This document shows positions 32,044-45,695 of a stretch of DNA of 64,000 nt, piece after piece (the stretch's first letter is position 1; every line of letters starts with the position of its first letter). The DNA is taken from contig JAUCBJ010008715.1 in assembly GCA_032718475.1 (NCBI GenBank), positions 1 to 64,000 of the forward strand, written 5' to 3'. This stretch comes from Nemertoderma westbladi. Its lineage: Eukaryota; Xenacoelomorpha; Nemertodermatida; Nemertodermatidae. The notes beneath the pieces were generated by a model. It saw nothing but the letters and a program-made list of their open reading frames with translations. It was not told where the DNA came from and made no database searches. The translations under genes and the position numbers were made by a program.

Positions 32044-34603
32044 CTATAGTTTAGCCGACGTCCTTGCGGCAACAGACATTGGGGTTCCGCTGGGTTTTAA
32101 AGTTTCTCGAACTTTGTATAAAATACTGTGAACTTCATCGAAGTCCGGGCTGGTTTCGTCGCGAACTCGGTTCAGATATTCCTTAATAGTCGGTCGTTCG
32201 GCGAAGTCCCGTCCGGTAGCCCACAGTTGGGTTAGTTCGCACGTCGCCTAGAAACCAAAACCAATCGATCAAACGTGAAGATAATTTAACAAATATATAT
32301 TTATATCGAATGCTGATATAAAGTAGCGCTTTATTTTATAGAATAAATTATACCAGCTGGTAAAATGGCGCTGGAGTAGTTGTTTGGAAATGAAAAATGT
32401 AATTCCAAGTTTAAACCTTCCCGCGCAAACTGGCTGTCTGGGTTCTGGTTGGTTAATAATGTCTGGCACGAAGGAAACACACCACCGTGATAATATTTTC
32501 ATTATGGGGGTTTTCGGTGGAACCGGTTGGTGGAATTTAATCTGTCTGCCTGTCTACAAATACAGCGATAACTCGAGAACTAAGAGAAGATCCCGCTAAG
32601 CGGTTGTTTTCAGATTTGAAATCCTTATTAAATTCTGTTCTACCAAATTTTTCAATAAATCTTTATCATATTGTTTGAAATTTGAAACACAACTAGTTCA
32701 ACTCACCGTGGTTGTTACCATGAAGCCGGAATTTTCGATTTTGCCTTTAAAAAATTTTTGTAAGCGTTTTAAAAAAGTGTCTTTTGCGAAATCGCACCCT
32801 CTGTACCATTGCCATTCTTCACTTTAGTCGTAATTTTTTCACATCAATAGAAAGCTTGCGTTGCAAGGATTCCAAATATGTAACAATATCTGAATTTCGT
32901 TGAGAAACAGTTGAGAAATAGGCGTTCAAAGATTGCAAGAATTATTGTTCGCTGAAGGCCATTTATTCTATTTAATAAATACACGATGTTCTGGAACAAT
33001 TTGTTTATGTACGATTAGCTACGCAATATACATATTGTATAGGCATACCGCAGTTGCCTATCAACTCATAAAATAAATTACACGTTCTAGAATTTGGTGT
33101 ATTTATTAAAAATACTTTAATTTAATAAAATACGACTAATGTGAAGAATATGGCGACGATGCGAAGGGCGCGAATTCGCAATAAGACACTCTTTTTAAAA
33201 CGCTTATAAAAAATTAAAGACGAAATCTAAAATTCCGGCTTCATGGTAACAACGAGGGTGAGTATTAACCATGATTAGTAGCCATGACGACATACCTGTA
33301 GGTCAGCCACGGTTATAACGGAACTATTTATGAACGGGGTGGATTTCAGGAACACGTTCTCAAACACGTCCAGGGCCTTTATCGTCCCTTCCAGATGTCG
33401 CTTCTGTTGCTTCTCCTTTATTGGTTGGCCGGTCATCTTTGGAACCAGAACCTAAAAGAGAAACAAACTAATAATCGGATGATAAATGATCTTATTGAAC
33501 TTCTTGTATTCTTTTACTTTAAAAGTTATTTAACTTTTTAGGTCATAAATAATACAAATATCGGTCACACAATTAGGGTGAACCGCATCTAAGACCCACC
33601 TCGTGTTGAAACAACATGGAGAAATGAACCCGAGCGTTGGTGTGATGCCACGATAAGTATTCGTCGATTCGCGACATCCGTCGGACATCCTTCTTGGGGT
33701 ACCAGTGGTCGGCCATATCGCGAGTAGTTGCTAGGTAGCGAAATATCGCCTCACTGTGTGGGATATATCAACATTTACTATATGATTTACTTCACAAGAA
33801 CAACAACGTGTTTGCAGTATTCAGAAACATGTCGCTGAGAAACTTCAGTGTTGCTGTCAATGAAATGGAATTGCCCATAGGGTTCCCACAATATTACAAT
33901 AGTTCCTCAGTTAGTATCCCGTTACCGTACGCAGGGAAATCAAACATTAAATACTGTAGTCAATAATATTTTACGCGCTAACTTTTTAAACCTATTTTTC
34001 AGGCTATTTCTTCGCGTTTTAACAAACACACATTCAGGGAATCCCCAAATTCCATCCTACCCCAAATTCTAGTAGTGCCAACTAAATGTTTCGCGCGCTA
34101 ACTATATCCCGCTTTTACTTTTAGCGAAAAAGGAACACCTTCTTATCGTAATTATGCCTACCACTAACCTACATTTTACAAACATTATTTAGGTGTCTGT
34201 CTGCCGACGTACGGACAATTACGGGTCACACAGGTACAGCTGTCGTTGCTAGGGTAACGTGCACTCCAACCAACCTTTCAGTGAGGATAAAGTCCCCGTC
34301 TCTAATCGCTGGAACTTGGCGCAATGGGTTTATCTTTTTATACCAATCACTGTTTTGTTGACCTGTTACAAAAATTATCCTGCCAATTAATTAATTTCAA
34401 TGTGAAACAAATATTACTATTTATCCGTATCGTATATATGTAATACATTCTATTAATCGATTTCTACCTATAATAACTTCAAACTCACCTTTCACGATTT
34501 CAACTTTTTCTATTTTGATAGGTATTTTGGCGCGTTTTGTAAATAACCAAATAGCTCTACTTGGTTGCGACATGAAGTCTATATATAGCGTCATTGAGGC
34601 CAT
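32044..34603 (-). CDS. Theta-class glutathione S-transferase, five exons
   Basis: Cytosolic GST of the theta class, conjugating glutathione to electrophiles. Exons in transcript order: 34603-34489, 34362-34275, 33753-33600, 33451-33296, 32247-32044; total 717 nt, 238 aa plus stop, the usual family length, with all phases consistent. The N-terminal thioredoxin-like domain begins MASMTLYIDFMSQPSRAIWL; the Ser of the SQPxRA motif is the class's catalytic serine. Exon 2 supplies INPLRQVPAIRDGDFILTES (cis-Pro VPA and the glutathione-binding E-S, completed by exon 3). The helical domain has DHWYPKKDVRRMSRIDEYL and WHHTNAR. Exon 4 ends ITVADLQ, and exon 5 continues ATCELTQLW. An AATAAA lies at 31951-31946, about 93 nt past the stop. 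Closest to vertebrate GSTT1/GSTT2; I cannot assign orthology to either. Confidence 0.94.
32708..33256. mobile_element. MITE with about 75-bp terminal inverted repeats (GST intron 4)
   Basis: gttgttaccatgaagccgga at the left is mirrored by tccggcttcatggtaacaac at the right; similarity continues inward through aagcgttttaaaaa and gtgtctt. There is no ORF. The element fills most of the 1,048-bp intron between exons 4 and 5. No target-site duplication was resolved. Confidence 0.8.
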
Positions 34604-36710
<2,107 letters not shown>

Positions 36711-37010
36711 TGGGTTGGGCTCAAGAACATAGTGGAATTAATTTATACGAAATTGAGGTACTTTTTATTTCATTTGTTGTTTTTATAAATAATTATATGA
36801 CATCCGTAATTATTATATTATTGTATGAATGTAGTGTGCATTACAAATTACCTTGTATCAGTATTTATCAATCTACAGTATATACAAATACCTGTATCTA
36901 TCGTTATATTAAATTAATTTGGTTCTGTCACCATATTATTTTAACTTTGAACTTAAACTTGTATCCTAACAAAGAGTGTTGTTGCCGTAGTAAGATTAAT
37001 AATTTCTATC

Positions 37011-37016
37011 AATAAA
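37011..37016 (+). terminator. Polyadenylation signal for the calcyphosin-like gene
   Basis: AATAAA 301 nt after the stop codon, in an AT-rich 3' UTR. Confidence 0.6.
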
Positions 37017-37019
37017 GTT

Positions 37020-38670
37020 CATAGCTCAGGTATTCACGGCGCTTTACAAAAAAATATACTCACTATTAAACGTTAGTCACTCATCGACAATAATTATTTA
37101 ATTTACATCAACCTGTGTAACTGTAAATTAAACTGTTATAGGATAGGGTTGTACATAACTGAGATAATTTACCAGTCCAAACTAGGAGAGTAAAGCCGAC
37201 AGCACGTTAAACCACTTTAATGAAACCGGATGAAAAGGTTTACTAATAATATTAAAGAGCACTGCTGTTGTTGAACTGGCGGCATTCCACGACTTAAAAA
37301 GCATGAAAGTCTCCCATTCAACGTCCAGCACGTATCTTTAATTGAAACATCTTTCAACTTCATTATTATATCTATATTGTTTTCAATATTGTCCTGAGTT
37401 ATATTCTAACCAGAAGTCCGTTTCAGAAATTACCCTTTCACGAATGTTGAAAACTATAAGAAATGTACAGTTAAACGAAATGTAATAATTATTCAATTTA
37501 AAGATAAAGATATATTTATTTGTAAAGTAGCACTTTACATTGTGCTGATCCAACTATAGGTTTGTCACACGAACGAACATAGTGAGTGCAAAATAAAGCT
37601 GCGAGGATAACAACACTAACCATTTGTGGTTAAAAGAAAGTTTAATATTTTAGGTGAAATTTCTAAAATTTTACATTAGGAATTGATTAAAGCAACTAAA
37701 TAGAAATAGTTTGCCCCATTCAGAGTTTAACTGCAAATTTTAGCGATGCCAGTTAATAGTACAGGTCCAGTCTGCTAGATGGCGGTAGCTAGTTTTTAAT
37801 TTAGTAATAATAACCTCAACTTATTTGCTGAGGTTGCCGCGATAATTTCATGTTTCGCTTCAGTGTAAAGTTCTAGTCCAGAGATGTAAAGATAACATTT
37901 TTCGCTATTGAATGTACAGCTGTAATGTGATAAGTTGACCTCTTGTGATATAAGGTCGTACATTTCAACTCGCAACAATAATAACAGCAGCAATATGTAA
38001 TGTTGCTAATATTTAGGCCTACTACAATACTAATTATTTTGAATTAATTTTTAAGCAGTCTGGCGATCAGGTATCAGCCCAGTTGAACTAAACCGCCTGC
38101 CCCTTCCATCTTATTCACGTGACCTAATCAGATCTCCTTAACAAACTCCAGCAAATCAAAATGTTTCCGTAACCATGAATAATATGTTGGTCACGATATC
38201 CTTTACGCTAGATAGATTATTTTAGTAATTGATCTTATTCACCTTTAATTTAATATATGTATGGTTATGCAAATTAAGCCGCTGTCTTTACACTGGAGAG
38301 CGGGTCTTGTTTCGCTAAAATAGTGAAGGAAAGTATACTTTTCTTCACTAAAATAGTTAATAGTGAAAGAAGGTAAATTATAGTAATGTAATGTCATTCT
38401 CATTCAATGATCAATGTGTTACAAATTAAAGTAAGAGAACGCTATTTTTCATATATCCTTCTTTGTTTCTTTGGTTAAACTCCATAGGTATACTGTAAGT
38501 AGACTACTTCTACCACCACACGTCCCGTATACAGTATTCAAAGGGTTAATGTTATTAATTGTTTGTTTATACATCATTTTATATCTCAGTGAATCAATGT
38601 GAATAGCAATATTTTATTACGTTTTTTAGAAATAATTATAGTGGAGAATTGTCGAGAGCGAAATGAGTGG
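37020..38670. other. Gene-poor AT-rich stretch
   Basis: No coding region is supported. A motif gtaaagtagcactttacatt near 37527 is a short hairpin related to the palindromic family at 24014-24757. Confidence 0.5.
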
Positions 38671-38675
38671 ACTTT

Positions 38676-38903
38676 TATTTTTGTTTAATTTCGAACAGCC
38701 GCCTGCCACTGAACTTCGACCATTATTCTGTTACTTTTCAAAGTAACTCCATATTTTTGTTTAATTTCGAACAGCCGCCTGCCACTGAACTTCGACCATT
38801 ATTCTGTTACTTTTCAAAGTAACTCCATATTTTTGTTTAATTTCGAACAGCCGCCTGCCACTGAACTTCGACCATTATTCTGTTACTTTTCAAAGTAACT
38901 CCA
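38676..38903. repeat. 76-bp tandem repeat, 3 copies
   Basis: tttgtttaatttcgaacagc and gaccattattctgttacttt are repeated with an exact 76-bp spacing (gaacagcc at 38693, 38769 and 38845). Copies are virtually identical. Confidence 0.95.
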
Positions 38904-39050
38904 AAGTGTCTACTGTAGACTTAAATTCATTTGCAAGAGTGAACGAACCGAACACATATCTTTTATTAATTCGTAAAAGACAACAGCAGGTTGGAATATT
39001 CATATAAATTAGCTTTAAGATCACCAAATAAAAAATCAAATCTAATACCT

Positions 39051-42000
39051 CTACACCATATGTTCTTGAGCACCAGGGTTGCCCATAGAATTCCACCATT
39101 CGTAGTGCCTCACCCCGTCCGTACCGTGATCTACCCCGCACCCGTTTCCATCGCACCTACGGTTCCCACACACATTCTTCCCCGATTTCTTCTGCCTCTT
39201 CTTCCACGGCTTCCTCTTTCCTCCTGTAGTCGTCGTCACCGAGTCGTTCCTCGTAACGTGAGATTCCGTATCTGCGTGGGTTCCTACCGCGGAACCAGAT
39301 ACCGCCGGGACGAGAGTCGAGGGATCACCGTAATCGGGGAGTGTGGAGCAATCCAACTGGACAATGGTGGATTGCTCCGGAGTAGAAGGTTCACATACCG
39401 GTGCCAGTTCGCCAGTCAACGTAATCGTAGCGACGCGACGACGAGGAACTCCGTGCTTTTCGTACAGATGGTCCTTATGTCTAAGGTTTTTGTCTTTCGC
39501 CTGTTTTGTGTAGATGTAATCCAATGTGTACGGAGCGGAAGGACACGAAGTAGATCGTCTGGGCATGTTGGATTGTCGATGTGTATCAGTAACCAGAGGT
39601 TGAGTGTATGGGGCCTGTTGGGTGTATGGGCCAGATACGCCACTAGTGTCTGATGAAGGAATTGATTCAGTTTCATAGGCGGGGTTCGTTTGACCCGCAG
39701 AACGACTGGTTGGCGGGGTTGGGGGAATCAGTGTGAAGGAAGGTAGTGGTTGTGGGCCATTCAATTGGTGTTCTGTAAGGTTCGCCGCCATGGGCTGGGC
39801 GACTGTGAAATTTGCCACTGTTGACTGGGGGACTGTAAGGTTTGTTCCAATGGACTGGGGGACTGTAAGGTTTGTTCCAATGGACTGGGGGACTGTAAGG
39901 TTTGTTACAATGGACTGGGGGACTGTAAGGGTTGTTCCAATGGACTGGGGGACTGTAACGTTTGTTCCAATGGACTGGGGGACTGTAAGGTTTGTTCCAA
40001 TGGACTGGGGGACTGTAAGGTTTGTCTCAATGGACTGGGGGACTGTAAGGTTTGTTCCAATAGACTGGGCGACTGTAAGGTTTGTCTCAATGGACTGGGG
40101 GACTGTAAGTTCGTTTCCCCACATTGATTGTGGGAGAGTAAGACGTCTCTCCTTGACCTCCCTCGGGGGTGTGCCAACCCGGTCCGACATGCGGAACCGA
40201 CTGCGTCTGAAGGTGTTGGGTCCGGGTTGATGTTCAACAGATCGGGCGAACCAATTAATGTCGGGTTCATCGTGTATCGACAGTTGGAGGCTCTCCGTAG
40301 AGTTACCGGCTGGGAGCGACTGGTTAGCAGCTGTTTGGTTTACGAACAGTTCACTTGCGGTCGTTTGGTTTGTTGCTGTTTGGTTTACGAAAAGTTCACT
40401 TGCGGTTGTTTGGGTAGATAACGTTTGGTTTTCGGGACTTTGGTTTACCGATAATGCGTTTGCAGGTTGAGCGATGGTATTATCTGGTTTGTAGCGATAA
40501 GTATCTGGCTGTGTGAAATGAAAAGGGAACATTAATAATAAACTACCACAGTTGTATTCACAGTTAAGTTGGGTCTAATGTTGTATGTTTATAGCATTAT
40601 AGCACGAGTCGGTTTACTAGTGGAGCGAAGCGAGGCAAGCAAAGGAGCAAGCTTTCCATTCCCGTAATATTAGTAATTAATGTTCGTAATTTGGTTTCAC
40701 AATTTAAACTTTTAAGAACAAAAAAACTTTATTAATTATAACAACGTGTTTGGTATGGAAGTACAGAAGGAAGTTAATGGGATGTAAAATAATATCAATG
40801 GCGGAAAAAACACGAATTAAATAATTAGTGTCTGCGGTAATATATTGCCTGACAATATATAGCAACTAGCTTGACAAATGAAAATTTAGATATTAATTCA
40901 GATGATTTATTTACAAGCTAATATATTGGGTGTTTCATTCTCCTTTATTTCGGTATATTTAGCTCCGGATCACATTCTCTTCTCGAATTACCATAGCAAC
41001 CTCTCGCGCTCCCTCCATTACATCGTATGTATTATAGACTTCGAATCCATAGATATAACATAGCCATATTGAGGATCCAAATGCTATTCTAGAGTAACAT
41101 AGATGCAGACCACCAGTATTGTCATTGGAAGAGGAGACCGCATCATATTGGATGATAATAATACACGAAGTGGGGCCTTCGCGCAGCACGTGAAATGAGT
41201 TAATGCTAAGTATCAACTCGAAAGGATTATAAAAACATAGGAGAAGATTTTCCCGGAAAACGTTAACCCTCTAGCGGGAGACTGGGTAACTGAAGAAGGA
41301 AGGATTAGTTTCCCTACAAAGCCACATCCTATGGTCTATTACATATCTACCAAGTTTCCGATTGACGGATCATAAATAACGAAATGTTGGAAGGTTTTCA
41401 CTTTCATACATTTAGCCCTCTAGCGGCATATTAAAGAACTACGGATCGATCACCTTCCTCACAAAGACGAGGCATGTGGTCTAGTACATACCGGTACTGT
41501 ATATTCCAAAATTCAGCTTAAATAGATTAAGATCAAGGAATTCGCAAAGGTTATCACTTTCCTACATTTCGCCCTCTAGCGGCAGACTCGAAAACTCCGG
41601 ACCGATTACTGTCCACACAAAGACTTAGGATGTCTTCTAGTACATATATGACAAGTTTCAGCGTAATCAGATCATAAACAACTAAATGGAAGAATAATTT
41701 CACATTCGGGACATTTCGCCCTCTAGCGGCAGACTGGAGAACTGCAGACAGATTAGCCTCCTTTGAAATTTACAGCTAATGGTCTAGTACATACTTCCCA
41801 AGTTTCAGCTTAAACGGATTAAAAGCAAAGAAATGGGTGGCCATTTAATGTTTAGACATGTGGCCCTCTAGCGGGAGACTGGAAAACTTCGGACCGATTA
41901 CAATCCACACAAAGACTCAGGATGTCATCTAGTACATATATGACAAGTTTCAGCGTAATCAGATCATAAACAACTAAATGGAAGAATAATTTCACATTCG

Positions 42001-44473
42001 GGACATTTCGCCCTCTAGCGGCAGACTGGAGAACTGCAGACAGATTAGCCTCCTTTGAAATTTACAGCTAATGGTCTAGTACATACTTCCCAAGTTTCAG
42101 CTTAAACGGATTAAAAGCAAAGAAATGGGTGGCCATTTAATGTTTAGACATGTGGCCCTCTAGCGGGAGACCATTGCACTGATGGTGTCTGAAAGTCTCT
42201 CAAAAATCTCAACTTTTGCTCATATTGATACCTACAAATTTTCAACTTGGCAGCTTTAAATCCGACAAAGTTATTAGCATGTCAAAATCGTAACGACGAC
42301 GACAACGACGACGACGACAACGACGACGACGACAACGACGACGACGACGACGACGACAACTATTTGCATAAATTGACCCACCCCCTAACAGTGTCAATTC
42401 GCTAAGGCTCCGCCAACTTCGTGGCTCGCCCCACACCCAGTAGAAAGATTCTTTACAGTCGTCTTGGGTGAGGTATCCGTTGAGATTGGCTGAGTCGGTG
42501 AAGGAGAGCTCTTGTCTGCGAACTTCTAACTCAGCTGATTGGAGAGACCATGATCCCCTGGTGAGAATGATAGTTTCATACACCCATAAACATTTCCCCC
42601 TCCAAACAAATATACTTCGTCTGCAAACCAAACAGAAAAGCAGAACTGCAGAAAAGCAAACAAGCAAGTGAAAAGCCAAACAGAAGGTTATGCACAGAAG
42701 CAATAAACAATTTATATATTTAGTAATCCCTGATGACTAACTACAGACTACAGATTATATGTCACACTAATAATGTCTTTCATTGTTTCACATCATCGTA
42801 ACTTACCTCATTGGCTATAACTAGACCATAACTAAATATGTACTCCACCCCTATTGGCTACTACTAACCTCAGCATACTCCCTTCCCTTTGGCTACTAAC
42901 CTCTGTATACTTCCCTCTTATTGGCTACTGACAAGGCGTACTTCTCTCCCATTGGCTACTAAACTCTGCGTACTTCCACCCAATTGGCTACTACTAACCT
43001 CAGCATACTTCCCTCCCATTGGCTACTAACCGCTGTATACTTCCCTCTCATTGGCTACTAACAAAGCGTACTTTTCTCCCATTGGCTACCAAACTCTGCA
43101 TACTTCATTCCAATTGGCTACTACTAACCTCAGCAAACTTCCCTCCCATTGGCTACTAACCGCTGTATACTTCCCTCTCATTGGCTACTAACAAAGCGTA
43201 CTTTTCTCCCATTGGCTACTAATCTATGCTTACTTCCATCCAATTGGCTACTACTAACCTCACCATACTTCCCTCCCACTGGCTACTAACCTCTGTATAC
43301 TTCCTTCTCATTGGCTATTAACAAAGCGTACTTCTCCCTTCTAAATTCTGCATTCTACCATCCAATTGGCTACTACTAACCTCTACATACTTGACTTCCC
43401 TCCCATTGAATACTAACCTAGAGAATATTCCTATCATAAGTCTCATTGACTACTGACATAGGCGTACTTCTCTCTCATTGGTTACTAATAAAGGTGTACG
43501 TCACTCTCATTGGCTACTAATAAAGGTGTACTTCACTCTCATTGGTTACTAATAAAGGTGTACTTCACTCTCATTGGCTACTAACATATAGCCATACTTC
43601 TCTCGCATTGACTACTAACATATAGGCATACTTCACTCTCATTGGTTACTAATAAAGGTGTACGTCACTCTCATTGGTCACTAATAAAGGTGTACTTCAC
43701 GCTCATTGGTTACTAATAAAGGTGTACTTATTTCTCATTGGTTACTAATAAAGGTGTACTTCACTCTCATTGGCTACTAACATATAGCCATACCTCTCTC
43801 TCATTGGTTACTAATAAAGGTGTACGTACTTCTCTCTCATTGGCTACTAATAAAGGTGTACTTCACTCTCATTGACTTCTAACATAGGCGTACTTCACTC
43901 TCATTGACTACTAACATAGGCGTACTTCACTCTCATTGGCTACTAACATATAGCCATACTTCTCTCTCATTGGTTACTAATAAAGGTGTACTTCACTCTC
44001 ATTGACTACTAACATAGGCGTACTTCACTCTCATTGACTACTAACATATAGCCATACTTCTCTCCCATTGGTTACTAATAAAGGTGTACTTCTCTCTCAT
44101 TGGTTACTAATAAAGGTGTACTTCACTTTCATTGACTACTAACATATAGCCATACTTATCTCCCATTGGTTACTAATAAAGGTGTACTTCTCTCTCATTG
44201 GTTACTAATAAAGGTGTACTTCACTCTCATTGACTACTAACATAGGCGTACTTCACTCTCATTGACTACTAACATATAGCCATAATTCTCTCTCATTGGC
44301 TACTAATAAAGTTGTACTTATCTCTCATTGTCTACTAACCTCAGCGTATCTCGGACCCATTGGCTTATTTCTATATCGTGCGAGTTTCCTCCGGTTACAA
44401 TAGCAACAAATAATAATAGCCAGGAAGATTCCCGCCGCGAATATTGGAGTGACAATACGTATTCCAATTATAT
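39051..44473 (-). CDS. 3' part of a single-pass membrane protein gene with a repetitive tail (unrecognised)
   Basis: Two exons are supported: 44473-44340 and 40508-39051. The first encodes a transmembrane segment (IIGIRIVTPIFAAGIFLAII then ICCYCNRRK), a hydrophobic helix followed by a basic stop-transfer cluster, as in type I receptors. Its donor GAG|gttagt is phase 0, and the second exon starts phase 0 after ttcacacag with PDTYRYKPDNTIAQ. The 485-residue tail contains about eleven 10-residue repeats of the type NLTVPQSIGT, Ser/Thr/Pro-rich stretches, several tyrosines (PYTQ, PAYET, YTLDYIYTK), a basic KRKPWKKRQKKSGK block and a Cys/His-containing end. If the topology holds, the tail is cytoplasmic, so its many N-x-T sites would not be glycosylated. 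Upstream (extracellular) exons were not found. An AATAAA lies at 38967-38962. Function unknown. Confidence 0.7.
39774..40128 (-). repeat. 30-bp coding minisatellite (NLTVPQSIGT units)
   Basis: About eleven in-frame copies on the plus strand read tggactgggggactgtaagg then tttgttccaa; on the coding strand they give N-L/V-T-V-P-Q-S-I-G/E-T. Unit length is a multiple of three, and substitutions are mostly conservative. A second small in-frame duplication (tttggtttacgaaaagttca type) lies at about 40335-40420. Confidence 0.93.
41240..42180. repeat. Tandem repeat of about 140-290 bp with ccctctagcgg motif
   Basis: The phrase cgccctctagcggcagactg recurs several times with about 140-150-bp spacing, always followed by gaccgatt or cagacagatta and by tctagtacata and aagtttcagc. 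A higher-order copy of about 288 bp (41590-41880) is repeated almost exactly at 41880-42170. Single related motifs occur at 9215-9290 and 17970-18020, so it is a dispersed family. Confidence 0.88.
42287..42361. repeat. (ACG)n microsatellite
   Basis: About 75 bp of acgacgacgacaacgacgac pattern. The Arg-rich frame it creates on the minus strand is not a gene. Confidence 0.95.
42362..42830. other. No gene identified; intronic
   Basis: This part of the intron between the TM exon and the tail exon (minus strand) contains open frames without a recognisable domain. Confidence 0.4.
42830..44340 (-). repeat. Roughly 31-40-bp minisatellite derived from the TM exon donor junction
   Basis: On the minus strand a frequent unit reads gttagtagtcaatgagagtg then aagtacgcctat; another form reads ccaatgggagggaagtatgc then tgaggttagtag. 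The TM exon end and intron start read ccaatgggtccgagatacgc then tgag|gttagtag. The second form matches the junction at about 31 of 36 positions. The array adjoins the exon and runs about 1.5 kb into the intron. Confidence 0.88.
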
Positions 44474-44654
44474 CTTAACGAAGAACAATAAAATGAAATA
44501 AATAAGGACATCTCACTTTGGTGTCAAAAAAATACCATCGACGCAAATAACAGCAGATTACTCCCAGAAATAAAACTGTTTTGGTTAGAATAACATGCCA
44601 CTGTAACCTGCTCATTTCCCTTAATTGATATTTTACATACATATTGATACAAGA

Positions 44655-44790
44655 TTGTGCACAGGCTGTTCCTCACGGCGAAAGCAATGTCCTGCGAATC
44701 GGAGGCGGCTCTGTTCAAGTGTTAAGTTTGTGTGAACTCCAATGCGCCATAGTGTCTGCTTTGTAAATGTGTGTATTGTACTCGATACTA
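44655..44790 (-). pseudogene. RTE LINE fragment, interrupted by the 7-kb DNA transposon
   Basis: The minus strand matches the C-terminal part of the RTE LINE: tcgcaggacattgctttcgc, cgtgagga and cagacactat correspond to the LINE near 16370-16385 and 16300. The match continues to the edge of the DNA transposon at 44791, and similar but weaker sequence resumes at about 51820-51890 on the other side. The LINE fragment is therefore older than the transposon. Confidence 0.78.
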
Positions 44791-44829
44791 CGGAGCCCCT
44801 AAAGGGACATTGGTTTCCCCTTTTTTTTT

Positions 44830-45333
44830 CTAAGTCCGGCCCGGAGATACTATCTCAGGCCCGGAGATACTAAGTCCGGCCCGGAGATACTATCTCAGGC
44901 CCGGAGATACTAAGTCCGGCCCGGAGATACTAAGTCCGGCCCGGAGATACTATCTCAGGCCCGGAGATACTAAGTCCGGCCCGGAGATACTAAGTCCGGC
45001 CCGGAGATACTAAGTCCGGCCCGGAGATACTAAGTCCGGCCCGGAGATACTAAGTCCGGCCCGGAGATACTAAGTCCGGCCCGGAGATACTAAGTCCGGC
45101 CCGGAGATACTATCTCAGGCCCGGAGATACTAAGTCCGGCCCGGAGATACTAAGTCCGGCCCGGAGATACTATCTCAGGCCCGGAGATACTATCTCAGGC
45201 CCGGAGATACTAAGTCCGGCCCGGAGATACTAAGTCCGGCCCGGAGATACTAAGTCCGGCCCGGAGATACTAAGTCCGGCCCGGAGATACTAAGTCCGGC
45301 CCGGAGATACTATCTCAGGCCCGGAGATACTGT
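44830..45333. repeat. 20-bp minisatellite, left inner array (about 25 units)
   Basis: Two unit types are intermixed: taagtccggcccggagatac and tatctcaggcccggagatac. The second is itself nearly palindromic (tatctc...gagata). The array begins directly inside the left terminal inverted repeat. Confidence 0.96.
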
Positions 45334-45695
45334 ATCTCAAAAGTACAGAACAAGTTCATAGGTGTTATGTTATAGCCCTAACACAGCACTCAACAGAAAC
45401 AAATTGCAGCCAATCAACTAATTGGATTCTCAATTCCAGATCAATGGCTGTTCTACAAGTAAAGATATCCTGGCGGGAACATGGAAATTGAGTTTCACAT
45501 TTCAATTTCTGAGATTGGGGTAAGGTAGGGTTGAAGTAAAATATTAACTTCATTTTATGTTTCGCATTCTACACAGTTTGACAGTAAGTTTTTGATTTTC
45601 TTTGATTGCTTTCTTGTTCTTACAATCCTTTATTAATTTTCTGTATACATTGCTTTAAACGTTTAAAGGTTGACTTCGGTTATTGCTCGATCTTA

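Noticed and set aside
42242-42703. An Arg-rich 153-codon frame on the minus strand
   Set aside because: The Arg tract is an (ACG)n microsatellite and the rest has no recognisable domain; a hydrophobic start is not enough to call a gene.
44830-45333. CRISPR-like or telomere-like 20-bp array
   Set aside because: There are no spacers, and the same units occur inverted at the other end of a DNA transposon.
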